DNA of 64,000 nucleotides, taken from positions 65,482,630 through 65,546,629 of the forward strand of contig OY292274.1 in NCBI GenBank assembly GCA_958496175.1, in the 5' to 3' direction. Positions 25,805 to 37,376 of this stretch are shown here, one piece after another. The stretch comes from Sisyra terminalis. Lineage: Eukaryota; Arthropoda; Insecta; Neuroptera; Sisyridae. The notes beneath the pieces were generated by a model. It was not told the origin of the DNA and made no database searches. It saw only the letters and a program-made list of their open reading frames with translations. The position numbers and the translations under genes were made by a program. Every line of letters begins with the position of its first letter. Within the stretch, counting starts at the first letter, position 1.

Positions 25805-27481
25805 AATTATTGGTATAAGCTTGGATCAGGAACGTCGAAATTTGAGAATTGTTTTTGAATGGTCTCGATATTATTCCTGTACGTATTGTTCACTCGAATG
25901 CAATTTATACGTAAATTTGGACATGTCAGAAATAAAGTAGTGATTGTTATTTTCAAATATGTATTTATATTGTATTATGTAAAATTAAAGGTAATTTTGT
26001 CATATCGCGGCTTTTCTCAAAAAAAAATCGCAGGCACATAAAATTAGTCTTAAAATGTTCAGAACACTTAAAAATGCAATATTCCGGTGGCGGAAATGTA
26101 ACTTCTATTACAGTTTCTCCAAAATAAAGCCAACAAAAAATGCATTATAATAGACTTTAATAGCCGTCAAAGTAATTATTAAACTCATTTACTTTCAAGT
26201 ACGCATGTGCATTAGAACAAGCAGATAGAGCAGATATCTATTTGAAGCAAATTTGAAAAAGCCCGACAATATCTATATGAAACTGTTAATTGAGAAATAT
26301 TGAAAATTTGGTTGTTTTTGATTCTTATTGGTTTGATTTTGATTCGATTTTCGCAAATAAATTGCGCCATAATGGTTATGATCCACGTTGCCTTGGTTTT
26401 GATCCAGGAGAATACCCGAAAATCGTTATATTTTTCATTATAAAGGATTGCTATAATGGAACTTTTAACGAATTAAAAATTAAATCTGGCGTAAAACAAA
26501 ACTCGTGTTTAGTCTCGCAACGTAATATTATTGGTCTACCTTAAATTACCTAAGATTTAACAATAAAAAGATAAAAGGAACAAAATAAACATGGACTAAT
26601 TTTAAATATTAAATAGAATTTTTTTCAACTATTAAATTTTTATTAGTAATTTATATACAAATAATTATATGACAACGTCCTATTTTCTATTCCGGTTTTA
26701 ATTCAATTCGCGAAATAAATTGGCCCTCATAAAATTTAGCACTAAAGGAGAAATTAGAAGATGTTCGAGGTGAATTAGCAAACCAAATATCGAATAAATT
26801 CGCGAATTGATTTAAAACACCATACAGTAACGTTAATAAAAGCTATTTCTAACATAAAATTATGTAACCTGTTGGTCATTACTTCGTATCAGATATTTTA
26901 CTGTAATTTGGTTAACTTTTACTTTCCCGGGCGCTTTGTCAAATTAAATTCATATTTGTTCTCTTTGTCATTTGTGCATCTCTTTGTTTTTATTGCACAT
27001 GCGTACTTGTAAGCAAATGCGTTTAGCTGTTACTTTGACGTCTATTAAAGTCTACTATAATGGCATTCTTTTTTAGACTTTTTTGTAATAATTGTCAAGA
27101 AAATTAGAGTTCCGCCACCGGAATATTGCATTTTTAAGTATTCTGAACAATTTAAGACTAATTTTATATGCCTACGATTTTTTTTGAGAAAAGCCGCGAT
27201 ATGACAAAATTACCAAATTAAATTTTCTAAATAAAGTCTACTTTGGGCAAGTCCACTTCAGCACACCCACAATTTGGCAACGTTGCATTTTCGACTTTGT
27301 TTTAATTTTTTTATTCGCGATTAAATCGGGCCATAATAAACATAACCGTCGCTTCTTCATTTCTGGCTTGTCAAAGTTTACGTACAAATTGCATTCGAGT
27401 GAACAATACGCATCCATTCGGAATAATTATCTACAGTTCGGAATAACTCGACATTCCTGATCCAAGCTTATACCGAATTAT
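25805..27481. mobile_element. Element G, 1.7 kb with long terminal inverted repeats
   Basis: The outer words TATAAGCTTGGATCAGGAA (25815 on) and CCTGATCCAAGCTTATA (near 27457) are inverted. So are CACTCGAATGCAATTTA and AAATTGCATTCGAGTG, GTAATTTTGTCATATCGCGG and CCGCGATATGACAAAATTAC, and AATATTCCGGTGGCGGAA with its complement near 27112-27129. Arms of roughly 400 bp flank about 800 bp of AT-rich DNA without a recognisable transposase. A fragment of one arm recurs at 41700-41864. Confidence 0.8.
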
Positions 27482-28741
27482 TATTATACCGGTATTATTC
27501 GCCTTATACCGGTCCTGTTTTTTTGTGTGATGTGAATAATGCTATTTTAAGTGGAGGAGTACAGATGACAAACTCTAATGGAACATAGACAAATCGGTTC
27601 CTAGGGGATTTGTACGGAATGCACGGAATGGGCAAGAATCAAGCGTTTTTAAATAGATCGCAAAAGACAAATTCCCAACAGCTGAGACGAATCATTTCAC
27701 GTGTCAACTTCCTCTCAATTTATTACATGTAAATAACGACTAATTGTCAAACAATGTATCCCTCAACTTTAACCCAAAAAAAAAAAATTAAATCACAACC
27801 TTCGCATCCATTTCCCTTCACCAATAGTCAACTATTATGCATATTAAATTGATTCCGCCCACTTTTGATAGTCAACTGTTTTCGATTGACTGTCATTTTT
27901 TTTTCGATGTTCTTTTATTTTCAGAAATGGAACCCACTGAAAATTTATTGCACTGAGGTGTTAGGATGAAACTGTTGTTTAGTTTTAGATATTTTGTTTG
28001 AGAAATAAATTGAGACGTGACAGATTTAAACGGGGAATAATTAGTTTTTATTTTAACAGACCGAAAGTTTACAAATTTTTCGACTGTTGGAATTCTGTAT
28101 TTACTATATTTCCGGCTCAAACGTTACCAATAAAATATTCAAACATATAAATTATGTTTGGTCTCAATAAAATATAAACGATTTTGGCAATTATATTTTC
28201 TTTTTTTTTTTGTCGGACATTTATTATAAATAAATTTACATTTTTTATTAGACATAATTGAGTTAATCGCTTATATTGTGTTTATTTTTACAATTTACAT
28301 AAAAAAAAAAAAACATTAAAAATGAATAAAACTATTAGGGGTTTCAAAGCAATCAAATATTTTTGAAATTCAATCAATTGCAAACCAAATTTATCAATGA
28401 CGGAATTTTTGGAGTTACTTGTTGATTACTTTAGTGCTTTTTTTCCTGTACAGAACAGTAATTCGGACGGATATGTTTAAATAAAATAAAATAATTACAC
28501 TTTCTGTAGTTATCAATCTTTATAGTATCTATTTTCGTTATAAAAGTAACAAGTTTTTTTTTTCAGTACAAATACGGTTAAATTCCTTGTGCGTAAGTAC
28601 GCGATCAATAAAATAGTTAAATCTTATCTAACAATGAAGAAAAAAAAACAAAGATTTACATATAGACAAACTTTCCCTATACTAAAAAAAAACTAAAGAA
28701 AGAAATTTCGTCGATTAATTGGCCGCATTTGTATTGAAAAA
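27482..28741. other. Intergenic, no gene recognised
   Basis: 27540-27760 is more balanced in composition and carries the double GGAATG site and a CACGTG at about 27699. The rest is AT-rich with long A/T runs. It lies downstream of FoxL2 and could hold regulatory sequence, but nothing more can be said from sequence alone. Confidence 0.4.
27616..27630 (+). promoter_or_regulatory. Candidate TEAD/Scalloped double site
   Basis: Two GGAATG words are separated by exactly three bases (GGAATGCACGGAATG). This matches the known tandem TEAD (Scalloped) motif and lies in a stretch that is less AT-rich than its surroundings, downstream of the FoxL2-like gene. A 12-base match can occur by chance, and regulation is not shown. 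Confidence 0.3.
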
Positions 28742-29159
28742 TGAACCGTTCATTTTGAAAGTGAGCTAAGTCCATTTCAAGAACAATCCCTATAGTGTTA
28801 TCATTATTAACTATAGGAACATAAGATACTAAGGAGGAGGAAATAATTGGCGTTTTTGTTAACCACTAAAATTAAATCAGTAATTCTAGGTTTATAAATT
28901 ACATAGGTTGCCCCATTAGAAAAAAAATGTGACGTCATACGAAGAATTTTGAAATTTGAATCAATCTGTATGTAAGAATTTCTTCTGGATACGTCACGTG
29001 GCGCATGAGGCCACCTATGTATTTTATAAACCTTGTCAGTAATTTGTCAAAACTTAGCAGTTAAATAATTAACATACTTTGTTCTAGTTACAAGAAGAAT
29101 AATCACCATATAGACCGTCCTTGAAATGGACTTAGGCCACTTTCAAAATAAACGAGTCA
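28742..29159. mobile_element. Element X, copy 1 (about 35-bp terminal inverted repeats)
   Basis: The left end CATTTTGAAAGTGAGCTAAG with GTCCATTTCAAG is inverted at the right end as CTTGAAATGGACTTAGGCCAC plus TTTCAAAATAAACGAGTC. Without the M1 MITE inserted in it (28886-29035) it is about 260 bp. Copy 2 lies at 40113-40588 and a terminal fragment at 32693-32760. Confidence 0.82.
28886..29035. mobile_element. 150-bp MITE, family M1, copy 2, inside element X
   Basis: The ends CTAGGTTTATAAATTACATAG and CTATGTATTTTATAAACCTTG are inverted. A perfect 9-bp direct repeat tcagtaatt flanks it at 28877-28885 and 29036-29044. Element X copy 2 has this word once, so it gives the empty site. A 9-bp duplication points to a Mutator-like or related mechanism. 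TGACGTCA and CACGTG are conserved with copy 1. Confidence 0.9.
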
Positions 29160-30213
29160 AATGATATGTCACACGTGGAAAATGCCAATATGTTCCATTC
29201 GTAAACTAATGTGCGATAATTATTTAAAATTTCCTCAAATTTTACTATGTTTTTTTTTCGTTAATTGTTCAGTGACGGATTTACAGTTTTCCAACAAAGC
29301 TATAATTTAATTACCGATAAAAAAATATTCATCAAAATACACTCGATCAAGGTCAGTTGGTGTACAATTGTCGCAATATTACGTCACCAACATATTACCC
29401 TTTTGTGTATTATAAAGTAATATTTGTTCAAAATTTCAAAAAGGCAAATCCGTCCCTGGCAAATCCCTTTCTTTGGTAAACACTGTACTATCTTAGAAAC
29501 GTATTTTCATCTGTATTTTAATTGTAACTAAAAGATTTATTTTATCATAAAATTATATTTACAAAGTTTTCTCTTCAAATATTTCACAATTGAGAAACAA
29601 TTTTATAAACCGAAAATATAAAACTAATGTTTGTAAAAAAAATTATAGATAACTCTGTTATTAATATCTTCTACAAAAAAGAAAAAAAAAACAGCTCTTT
29701 TTTTTTTGGGGGCTATTTTTTTCTGATAGTAATCGTATTTTTATCAAATCCATACTGAGATTTCAAATATAATAAATAATATTTTTGTCAATATAATTAT
29801 TAATATACATATATATTTCGAGTCCATGAACTCAGTGTGAACTTCTTTTTCGAAACGATTAATTTTATATAATGAAAGCAAAAAAAAAATCATATGGATT
29901 CTTATTCATATAGTGCAAGAATTAACTCTTAATTGATTGCATATTACATAAATTATTGCACATAGGTTTAATTAAATTGACTTACAAATTATACACAAAT
30001 AAATTAACGATATGAGAATGTTTTTTGTGCTTTTCAAAGTAGATTATTTTATTATAGAAGAAAAAAAGAAGTTTAAATGCAATTGTAAATGCTTTGTATA
30101 TCGAAATTGTAATTTAATTTCCGATCTATCTATTGGAAACAATTATTTCTTTTTTAAATTATATCAGGAAATGATTTTTTTGTGGGGAAGTTTTTTATCG
30201 AACATTTAGTACA
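29160..30213. other. Intergenic, 3' of the FoxL2-like gene
   Basis: Very AT-rich with many homopolymer runs. No reading frame shows protein-like composition, and no repeat copy is recognised. Confidence 0.4.
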
Positions 30214-30219
30214 TTTATT
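30214..30219 (-). terminator. Candidate polyadenylation signal of FoxL2-like gene
   Basis: AATAAA on the minus strand about 175 bp after the proposed stop codon. In such AT-rich DNA the hexamer is common, so this is only a candidate. Confidence 0.3.
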
Positions 30220-30393
30220 TATCTATTAGTAAAAGGAAAAACCGTTTTTACATCTACTTATTGGTTTCACATGAAACATTTGGGAAATGCCGAGTTTGCA
30301 CTGGAAACACTTGTTGTGCCGGGTTCGTCTTTAACGGTAGCATTAACTACTGCAACAATTAAAAAAATTATTAATAATTTTTTTTTAAATTTA

Positions 30394-33300
30394 TTAAAAA
30401 TTATTTTTACCATCAGTGTGCCAATACGAAGGATATCTGATGGCATCGGAAGCTACATCCCGTCTATTGCATGGTGAAAATCCTGCACTAAATGTAGATC
30501 CTGGACTACTACTTCCCCCTGCAACTGCTGCTTGTGTAAAATGATCAACTAAAAGGAAAAAAAAATATTTATTTTGTTGAGGAATTACAGAATGTATTAC
30601 TTACTCAAAGAATTTGATAATTGACTATAATTGTTCATATTTAAACTTTGGACCGGTTGTAGTGAGGGTTGTAACTGAAAATAAATAACAGGTGTACTAT
30701 TTTGGTATATTTCAATATATTTATATTCATAAATAACGATAAAATTTTCAACTGGCCCATTAGCTCAGTTGGTTAGAGCGTCGTGCTAATAACGCGAAGG
30801 TCGCGGGTTCGATCCCCTCATGGGCCAATTTTTTTTTATTTTTTTTTTTGCTTAATATTTTAAAATACTTTCATTTTTTAGCCAAAAAATATATTTTTTT
30901 CATAAATTTGTATTTTTATTATATTCTTACCTGCGATTGTAGTTGTGAATAGGCTCCTAGACTTTGATGAGATGAATGAGGATTGCTAGATCGTACCACA
31001 GCTTGACATGATGGGTATGGTAATTGAGGACTTTGCATCCAAGATGTACTGAATCAAAAAAAATTATTAAATTTTAAATAAAATATTAAAAATAAAAACA
31101 TAAAAAATAAGCATGCAAATTGGAATAACAGAAATGAAATATTTTAAACATTTTTTTTTTATGCAGGTCACTGCTTTTTTTCTTAATGACTCGAAATTTG
31201 TAGTCAACAAATTTTAAATTATTAAACAAATAATATTTAGACGAAATTTTATAAGTTTATAAAAAATATTGTTGACACTTTATAATATGTAATATTGTCG
31301 CTGTGCTAACATGGGGATATAGCTCAGTGGTAGAGCATTCGACTGCAGATCGAGAGGTCCCCGGTTCAAACCCGGGTGTCCCCTGTTTTTTTTATTTTTA
31401 TTTTTGAAATATTTATTAATTTCCTCTATAAATATTTACAGTAACTACTTTTTTTTTGAATTTAATTTAATTTTTATAAAAGAAAAAAATTATTGACAGT
31501 TAAATATCATATAATGTTTTTCTTCTGTGTTTAATTAAAAAATTAATTCTTCGAATAGCAAATGCTTTTTCGTCAATAGAGCAATTTATTTGCCGATTAA
31601 TTTTTATATAAAAAAAATTAGTATGACTCAAAAAAAAAATGCGATACGTTACAAATATTTTTCAGCATCTTTCTTCAGTAATCCCCCAAAATTTATGATA
31701 AATTATTTTCGTCTTTGCTGTTTAATAATCTTTTGGCATGAAAAAGAGCTAAATGAGTGTTTTATCGAATACTTATTTGCTTTTTATCTAAATTTCATTA
31801 GCAAAACATACTTTTCTTTTTCATTTAGCTATTATTTTAGTATAATACTATGATGATTAAATATTTTATGCCTACATTGTATATATTAGCGGGCGTTATA
31901 ATTTATAATTCCCGTGGTCAAGAGCAACCTATTAGAAATACATTGGAAATTTGAGGGCATTATTTTTCATAAGGCCCTCAAATTAATATTTTATTAAGAA
32001 GGCTTGACTCCAATATGAATTCAATATAATATTTTCCATGAAAACTTGAATTTCATATTTTTTACAGATTTGAATACATTTTGCGAATTTAAAATTGAAA
32101 TAAAATTTATTTTTTCTTACGAATTAAATGAAAAATAAATTTTTTTATGTACCTCAGGCGTTATTAGGTGAAATGGTACATAAATAATTATTAAATTTTC
32201 TTTTATACATAATATGATATTTAATTAACTTAATAGATCTTTATTAGACTGATTCAAAAACAATGATGATTTTTTTTTCTTAATTATATCGAAAATATTG
32301 TTGGGAATGACAAAAAAAAAATCCTGTGAAAGTTTAAGCTCTTAATATTAATATTAAGAGGTGCCACATCGCAAATTTCGATTTTCCATTTAAATAACAT
32401 GGGAACAATATTCTCTTGCACTTTGGAATTTTATAGCTCACGTTGGTGACAATATTTCGGAATGGCCAAGGTATATTCTTATAGAAAATTGAACGATCTA
32501 CAAAAAAGGTCTCGTACAAGTTGTTGATATATTTATTCCTTCAAAAGTTATTCGAGGTCAAAGTTGAACTAAAGAGAAATTTTAATATTTTTTTGACGCA
32601 ACCATCAATTTTATGAGACAATTTTATAGAACATTTCTTGTAGAGCACTTTTTTTCTATAATTTATCTCTATAAAAGTTTTCGATATTTTTCAAGAAGAA
32701 GAATCACCATATAGACCGCCCTTGAAATGGACTTACGCCACTTTCAAAATAAACGAGTCAATTGTTTTTCAATAAAGCATAGATCACTTGAGCACTTAAT
32801 TTTTATTAATCATTTATCACCAACTGAAAAGAGATAAAAAACTGTAGGTTAATCTTTCACCCTTTTTTCAAACCCAGGGGAATTACATTTCAAATTGGAG
32901 TCCTAAGTCAATCAATACGTATATGAAAGATGGAAATTCAGAGGTCCAACAAAGAGTGGTGGAAATAAACTAATTATTAAACTAGGCTTTGATGTTCTTT
33001 TGTTTAAAATTTGAATGCCTACAACAAAATCTAATCGTTTTTCTTTTCCTATACTTTGTCATTTAAAAACTTTTTAGCTATACCAAAAAAAAAATGGTTG
33101 ACACTATGAAAGTTTGTTTTTTCTTGATTCATTTTTGTCAAAATCAGGGTAAATAAAACCATTTATTGATTTGGTTTTTTGCATCCTGTATCTTTAAAAC
33201 CAGTGCCAGGAGAATTACCTGAATGCTTAAGCATTTGGTATAGTAATAGTTGGTTTCCAAAAGATATTGAAGTCAGGGGAATTACATTGAGTGTTTCGAT

Positions 33301-35652
33301 TATTTCTGCATTGTTACAAAAACCATGAGCACACGTTGGTGAAAATATTTCGGAATGACCAGGGTATATTCATGTAGAAAATTGAACGATCTACAAAAAA
33401 GGTCTTGTACAGGTTTTTGATATATTTATTCCTTCAAAAGTTATTCGAGGTCAAAGTTGAACTAAAGAGAAATTTTAATATTTTTCCAATTTTTTGACGC
33501 AACCATCAATTTTATGAGAAAATTTTATAAGATATTTTTTGTAGAGCACTTTTTTTTCTATAATTTTTCTCTTTAAAAGTTTTTGATATTTTTCACAGGT
33601 CCTAAGTTATTTGCATTAAACTGAAAATTCCCTGAATTATTATATTTTTAACATAATTTTTCTTTTTTTAATTTTAATTAAATAACTTAGGACCTGTGAA
33701 AAATATTAAAAACTTTTATTGAGATAAGTTATAGAAAAAAAAGTGCTCTACAAAAAATGTCCTATAAAATTTTCTCATAAAATTGATGGTTGCGTCAAAA
33801 AATTGAAAAAATATTAAAATTTCTCTTTAGTTCAACTTTGACCTCGAATAACTTTTGAAGGAATAAATATATCAAAAACATGTACGAGACCTTTTTTGTA
33901 GATCGTTCAATTTTCTACAAGAATATATTTCTACGTTTCGCCACTTTCGCAGCTTCTTCAGGTACTCAATTAGTAAATTAGAAACTCAATTAGAAAGGTA
34001 GTACAAAAAATTTTAATAAAAACTTCAAATATTAAAAAGTATCCAGAAAATAACAATCATTAATGCATAATATAACCATGGATAAGAATACCAACAATGT
34101 TAATTCAGGGAGTTTTCAGTTTAATCCAAATAACTTAGGACCTGTGAAAAATAGCAAAAACTTTTATCGAAATAAGTTATAGGAAAAATAGTGCTCTACA
34201 AGAAATGTCCTATAAAATTTTCTCATAAAATTGATGGTTGCGTCAAAAAATTGAAAATATATTAAAATTTCTCTTTAGTTCAACTTTGACCTCGAATAAC
34301 TTTTGAAGGAATAAATATATCAAAAACGTGTAACACACCTTTTTTGTAGATCGTTCAATTTTCTACAAGAATATACCTTGGTCATTCCGAAATATTGTCA
34401 CCAACGTGAGCTATAAAATTCCATAGTGCAAGAGAATATTGTTCCCATGTTATTTAAATGGAAAATCGAAATTTGCGATGCGGCACCTTTTAATATTAAT
34501 ATTAAAAGCTTATACTTTCACAGGATTTTTTTTGTCATTTCCAACAATATTTTCGATATAACTAAGAAAAAAAAAATCATCATTTTGTTTGAATCAGTCT
34601 ACATAGTATGATATTTTATTAAGTTAATATATCTTTATATTATGGATTTTTGTAGGTATTAATTTTAATTGAGTTTCCAGATGCTATACCTGTGCTCATA
34701 TCGGGAATATGTTGGTGGATATGAAGGAGTTGTTCCAAACAGGTTTCTAGTGGCCAAAGGAAGATGCTGATGTGCCACATGATGCGAACTGCCGTAGGGA
34801 TCCGTGAAAATTCCCTTGGGATACGACGTTCCAGATCTGTACGTTGGGTATCTATTGGTTATCATTTCATTAACTCTACACAAAATGTATTTTCTTCGAG
34901 TTTTACCTGTACGGTCGCCTCATTCGTCGCCTTCTTCGGTAATTGCCATTTTCAAACATATTATCACATTGCGGATCTAAAAATCAAAACTAATAAGTAT
35001 CGATCCCCAAATGTATTTATCATAGGTAACATTACCTAAAGTCCAGTAGTTGCCCTTGCGCTCGCCGCCACCTTCTCTAGGAACTTTAAGGAAACATTCG
35101 TTCAACGACAAATTGTGCCTGATGGAATTTTGCCATCCCTTCTTGTTCTTCTCAAAGAACGGAAACTTTTCCGTAATGAAGGCGTAAATTTCGCTAAGCG
35201 TCGCTCGTTTCAATTGACTGTTTTGGATTGCCATTGTAATTAGGGCGACATATGAATATGGAGGTTTCGTCAGGTTGCTGTTGGCAGTGCTAATGGTGGT
35301 TTCTGTGTCGGAAGTGGAATTGTTAAGTCCGTTTGAAGTGCCCGAACTGGAAGGTCCACCGTTGGTGGTTCCTCCGGCACTGGATTGACTGGGAAGCTCT
35401 GCCTGACCTGATGCGGATGGTGTTGGAGGATTTGTGTTGGGAGTTGATGAGGTGCTGTGGACAATCACACTTTTTCCGCGGTTATATTTGTTCGTTTTTT
35501 TTAGAAACTTATTTGGAATTTAGATTTTTCTTAAGTGGGTTTTTGGTATACCTGTTTGAGCTGCAATCTTTGTCTTCTGGATGAATTAGTGAGTGGTAAG
35601 GAACACGAGAATGTTGTTCTTCCGTTTTGATAAGGGCATTGGTATGTGACAT
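30394..35652 (-). CDS. FoxL2: FoxL2-like forkhead transcription factor, seven coding exons
   Basis: This is a nuclear DNA-binding regulator of the forkhead family. Exons, 5' to 3' on the minus strand: 35675-35552, 35469-35036, 34976-34907, 34851-34690, 31048-30931, 30674-30605 and 30548-30394. All junctions are GT-AG and the phases join without a shift, giving about 369 residues from the Met at 35652. The forkhead domain spans about residues 102-195: it starts KPPYSY, contains the recognition-helix segment [17 protein letters not shown], then [16 protein letters not shown], a phase-1 intron, [13 protein letters not shown] and a basic [11 protein letters not shown] tail. The [14 protein letters not shown] segment and the C-terminal motifs ([16 protein letters not shown] near the end, compare YWDHDSK in vertebrate FOXL2) identify FoxL2. 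A Ser/Thr/Gly/Asn-rich linker precedes the domain. The acceptor at 35470 has a weak pyrimidine tract. The first exon listed begins at a good acceptor (35676), so a further 5' exon is likely and the true start may lie upstream. Confidence 0.9.
30754..30827 (+). tRNA. tRNA-Ile(AAT)
   Basis: A 74-nt cloverleaf: acceptor GGCCCAT pairs with ATGGGCC, the D arm contains AGCTCAGTTGG, the anticodon loop CTAATAA carries AAT, and the T arm contains GGTTCGATCCC. The discriminator is A and a T run follows directly as an RNA polymerase III terminator. It lies inside the 256-bp FoxL2 intron (30675-30930) on the opposite strand. Confidence 0.97.
31313..31384 (+). tRNA. tRNA-Cys(GCA)
   Basis: A 72-nt cloverleaf: acceptor GGGGATA pairs with TGTCCCC (one G-T pair), the D arm contains AGCTCAGTGG, the anticodon loop CTGCAGA carries GCA, and the T arm contains GGTTCAAACC. 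The discriminator is T, with a T run after it. It sits in the large FoxL2 intron, about 265 bp upstream of the 31048 exon and antisense to the gene. Confidence 0.97.
31385..32246. other. FoxL2 intron sequence with a dispersed repeat copy
   Basis: AT-rich intron. Positions about 31822-31994 match 55627-55785 (shared words TTTCATTTAGCTATTA, TAGTATAATACTATG, ACATTGTATATATTAGCGGG, AATTCCCGTGG, AAGGCCCTC), so this is a copy of a dispersed repeat. The nearby plus-strand frame of 87 codons is low complexity and is not supported as a gene. Confidence 0.6.
32247..34599. mobile_element. Foldback family A, composite copy A1, in the large FoxL2 intron
   Basis: The ends GACTGATTCAAAAA and TTTGAATCAGTC are inverted and flanked by TA on each side, as in Tc1/mariner-type targets. 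Arms of about 430 bp carry TTAATATTAATATTAAG, GATCTACAAAAAAGGTC and GACGCAACCATCAATTTTATG. The copy is composite. A left arm runs to about 32690 and is followed by an element X terminus (32693-32760) and 550 bp of other DNA. A second left arm starts near 33330, a perfect-turn centre with CTTAGGACCTGTG lies near 33600-33700, a right arm is broken at about 33925, 200 bp of unrelated DNA follow, and a second right arm begins at about 34100. Confidence 0.85.
32693..32760. mobile_element. Terminal fragment of element X
   Basis: AATCACCATATAGACCG, TTGAAATGGACTTACGCCAC and TTTCAAAATAAACGAGTC match the right end of element X copies. It lies inside foldback A1, at the point where the A1 left arm stops. 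Confidence 0.8.
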
Positions 35653-35675
35653 CGAATCATTTTGATATGTAGAAA

Positions 35676-36783
35676 CTGGAAAAAAAGAAAGAATTTAGTT
35701 CGTAAAGTGTTTAAATTGTAAAAATATTTTTATTTTCGGAGTTAATAAATAAATTGTTTATTCTAAATAAGTCTATTTCTTAGTTTATTCTATTTCCTTC
35801 ACATTATTTCTTTTGGTTCAACTTTAGACGCAAAAACCGATTTCTTACCCAACGTCCAAAGCTGTATTTAAATGAAGACCATTCCAAGCTTTAGTTCTTA
35901 CGATACCCTCCCTCCTCTGATTCCAATAGTGGATCCATAAATTTAATTTCGGGCTTGACCGAAATTATGAAGATAGATTTTATTCAGGTTAACAATAAAA
36001 AGTACATAAAAATATTTGTCATGGAAGGACTCTAATACTCTTTGGAAGGATAGGACTCAACCTTTTAATACCCTCCTGGATCCATTACTTTCGTATTAGG
36101 TACCTAGTTGTATTAAATTTCATATGCTACCAGAACAGAAACCATGATCAAAGTTAATTCTTAGCTTAGTTTAAATTTTTACATTTGTATTCCCTTATTT
36201 CAGCTAATTTCTATTTTGATAAAAAATTCTCTAAAGACTTCCAAAAATTGAAGCATTTAACGTGAGATATAGCATAAATTAATTAAACCCAAAACTATAA
36301 CACATAAATTTTCAGTAAGGTTCATAAAACTATTCATAATTTTTATCACTTGAAATTCGCAACGAAATAAATGGAAAATATGGGCAGTGGTACCAATAGT
36401 TAGTTCATTGTAACAAAAACAATACCAATATTGACCAATATGAAGATAACCTCCAATTTCTAATCCGCCATTTTCCACGTGCTAAATGGCACTTCAACTA
36501 AATGGAGGTTATTTGTTCCAAATCACTTCAAATGAATTTTGAAAAGAAAAAAAAACATTAAATCATGTAAGAATCACACCGCCTAAAAGGTATCGTTTTT
36601 AAATTATTAAAGTTTTTTGTACTTTAATAAATATATTAAGTACATATATTTGATCAAATATCTAAAAAATATTTTTTCTCTTTTAGAGACTGATAAAATT
36701 TAAAGGGGTTTTACATAATCAAAAAGCGCAAATTCGGTGTCTTACAATCGAAAAACTTCAGTTTAAATAATCGAAATGAAACA
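35676..36783. other. Region 5' of the recognised FoxL2 exons
   Basis: The acceptor at 35676 implies that transcription comes from further right, but I found no supported upstream exon here. No promoter motif can be assigned. Confidence 0.35.
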
Positions 36784-37010
36784 TAAATGCTCTTGGTTCG
36801 AAAATCATCCCTTATATAACGATATTACATGCGATTGAACTTTGGATGGTTTGATGATTTCTTCTGGCACTTTGATGGTCGATTTCATCCCTTAAAAGTG
36901 ATTTGTTTTCGGAAAAATTTGCACAGCATGTACGGATGGACTTATACTTTCGATTGCCATCATAAAAATCAAAACTTAATATTTGACGATTTTCCTCATC
37001 TATGCAGTCG
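36784..37010. mobile_element. Half copy of the satellite-border palindrome family
   Basis: CTTGGTTCGAAAATCATCCC, GATGATTTCTTCTG, CACTTTGATGGTCGATTTC and ATTTGCACAGCATGTACGG match the right arm of 22480-22960. The overlapping 101-codon plus-strand frame lies largely on this arm and is not supported as a gene. Confidence 0.8.
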
Positions 37011-37376
37011 AAATGTGATCCTCTCTAGTATATTGGTTAATTATTATATATCATGGATTTTTGGACAATTTTTTTTTCATTTGGTGAACTACACGGTTGC
37101 AATGGATTTAAATACAGTTTTGGAAAAAAAATAAACTAAGATTGGTAAAAGTTAACGCCGGTTCTACATATAAAGCCACACAACATCCTTGTCTAATAAT
37201 CAGGACTTCGGATATTCCTAAGCTTTTAATAATATGGAACATTTAATATATTTTTTTTTAATTTCAGGAGTCTTTTATAATAACACATGAAAGACATTGA
37301 TGAAGCTTCAAAATAACATTAATTACTGCCGAACAAATATTATTTTGGTACCTTCCTCTAAAACATTGGTTCTTAA
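37011..37376. other. Intergenic with a hAT-like terminus
   Basis: CATTGGTTCTTAACC at about 37365 resembles the right terminus of the H1/H2 hAT elements and abuts the truncated foldback A2. No partner end is seen. Confidence 0.4.

Noticed and set aside
34764..35584. Plus-strand frames over the FoxL2 exons and the 64-codon minus frame at 35270-35464
   Set aside because: They are shadows of the FoxL2 coding exons in other frames.
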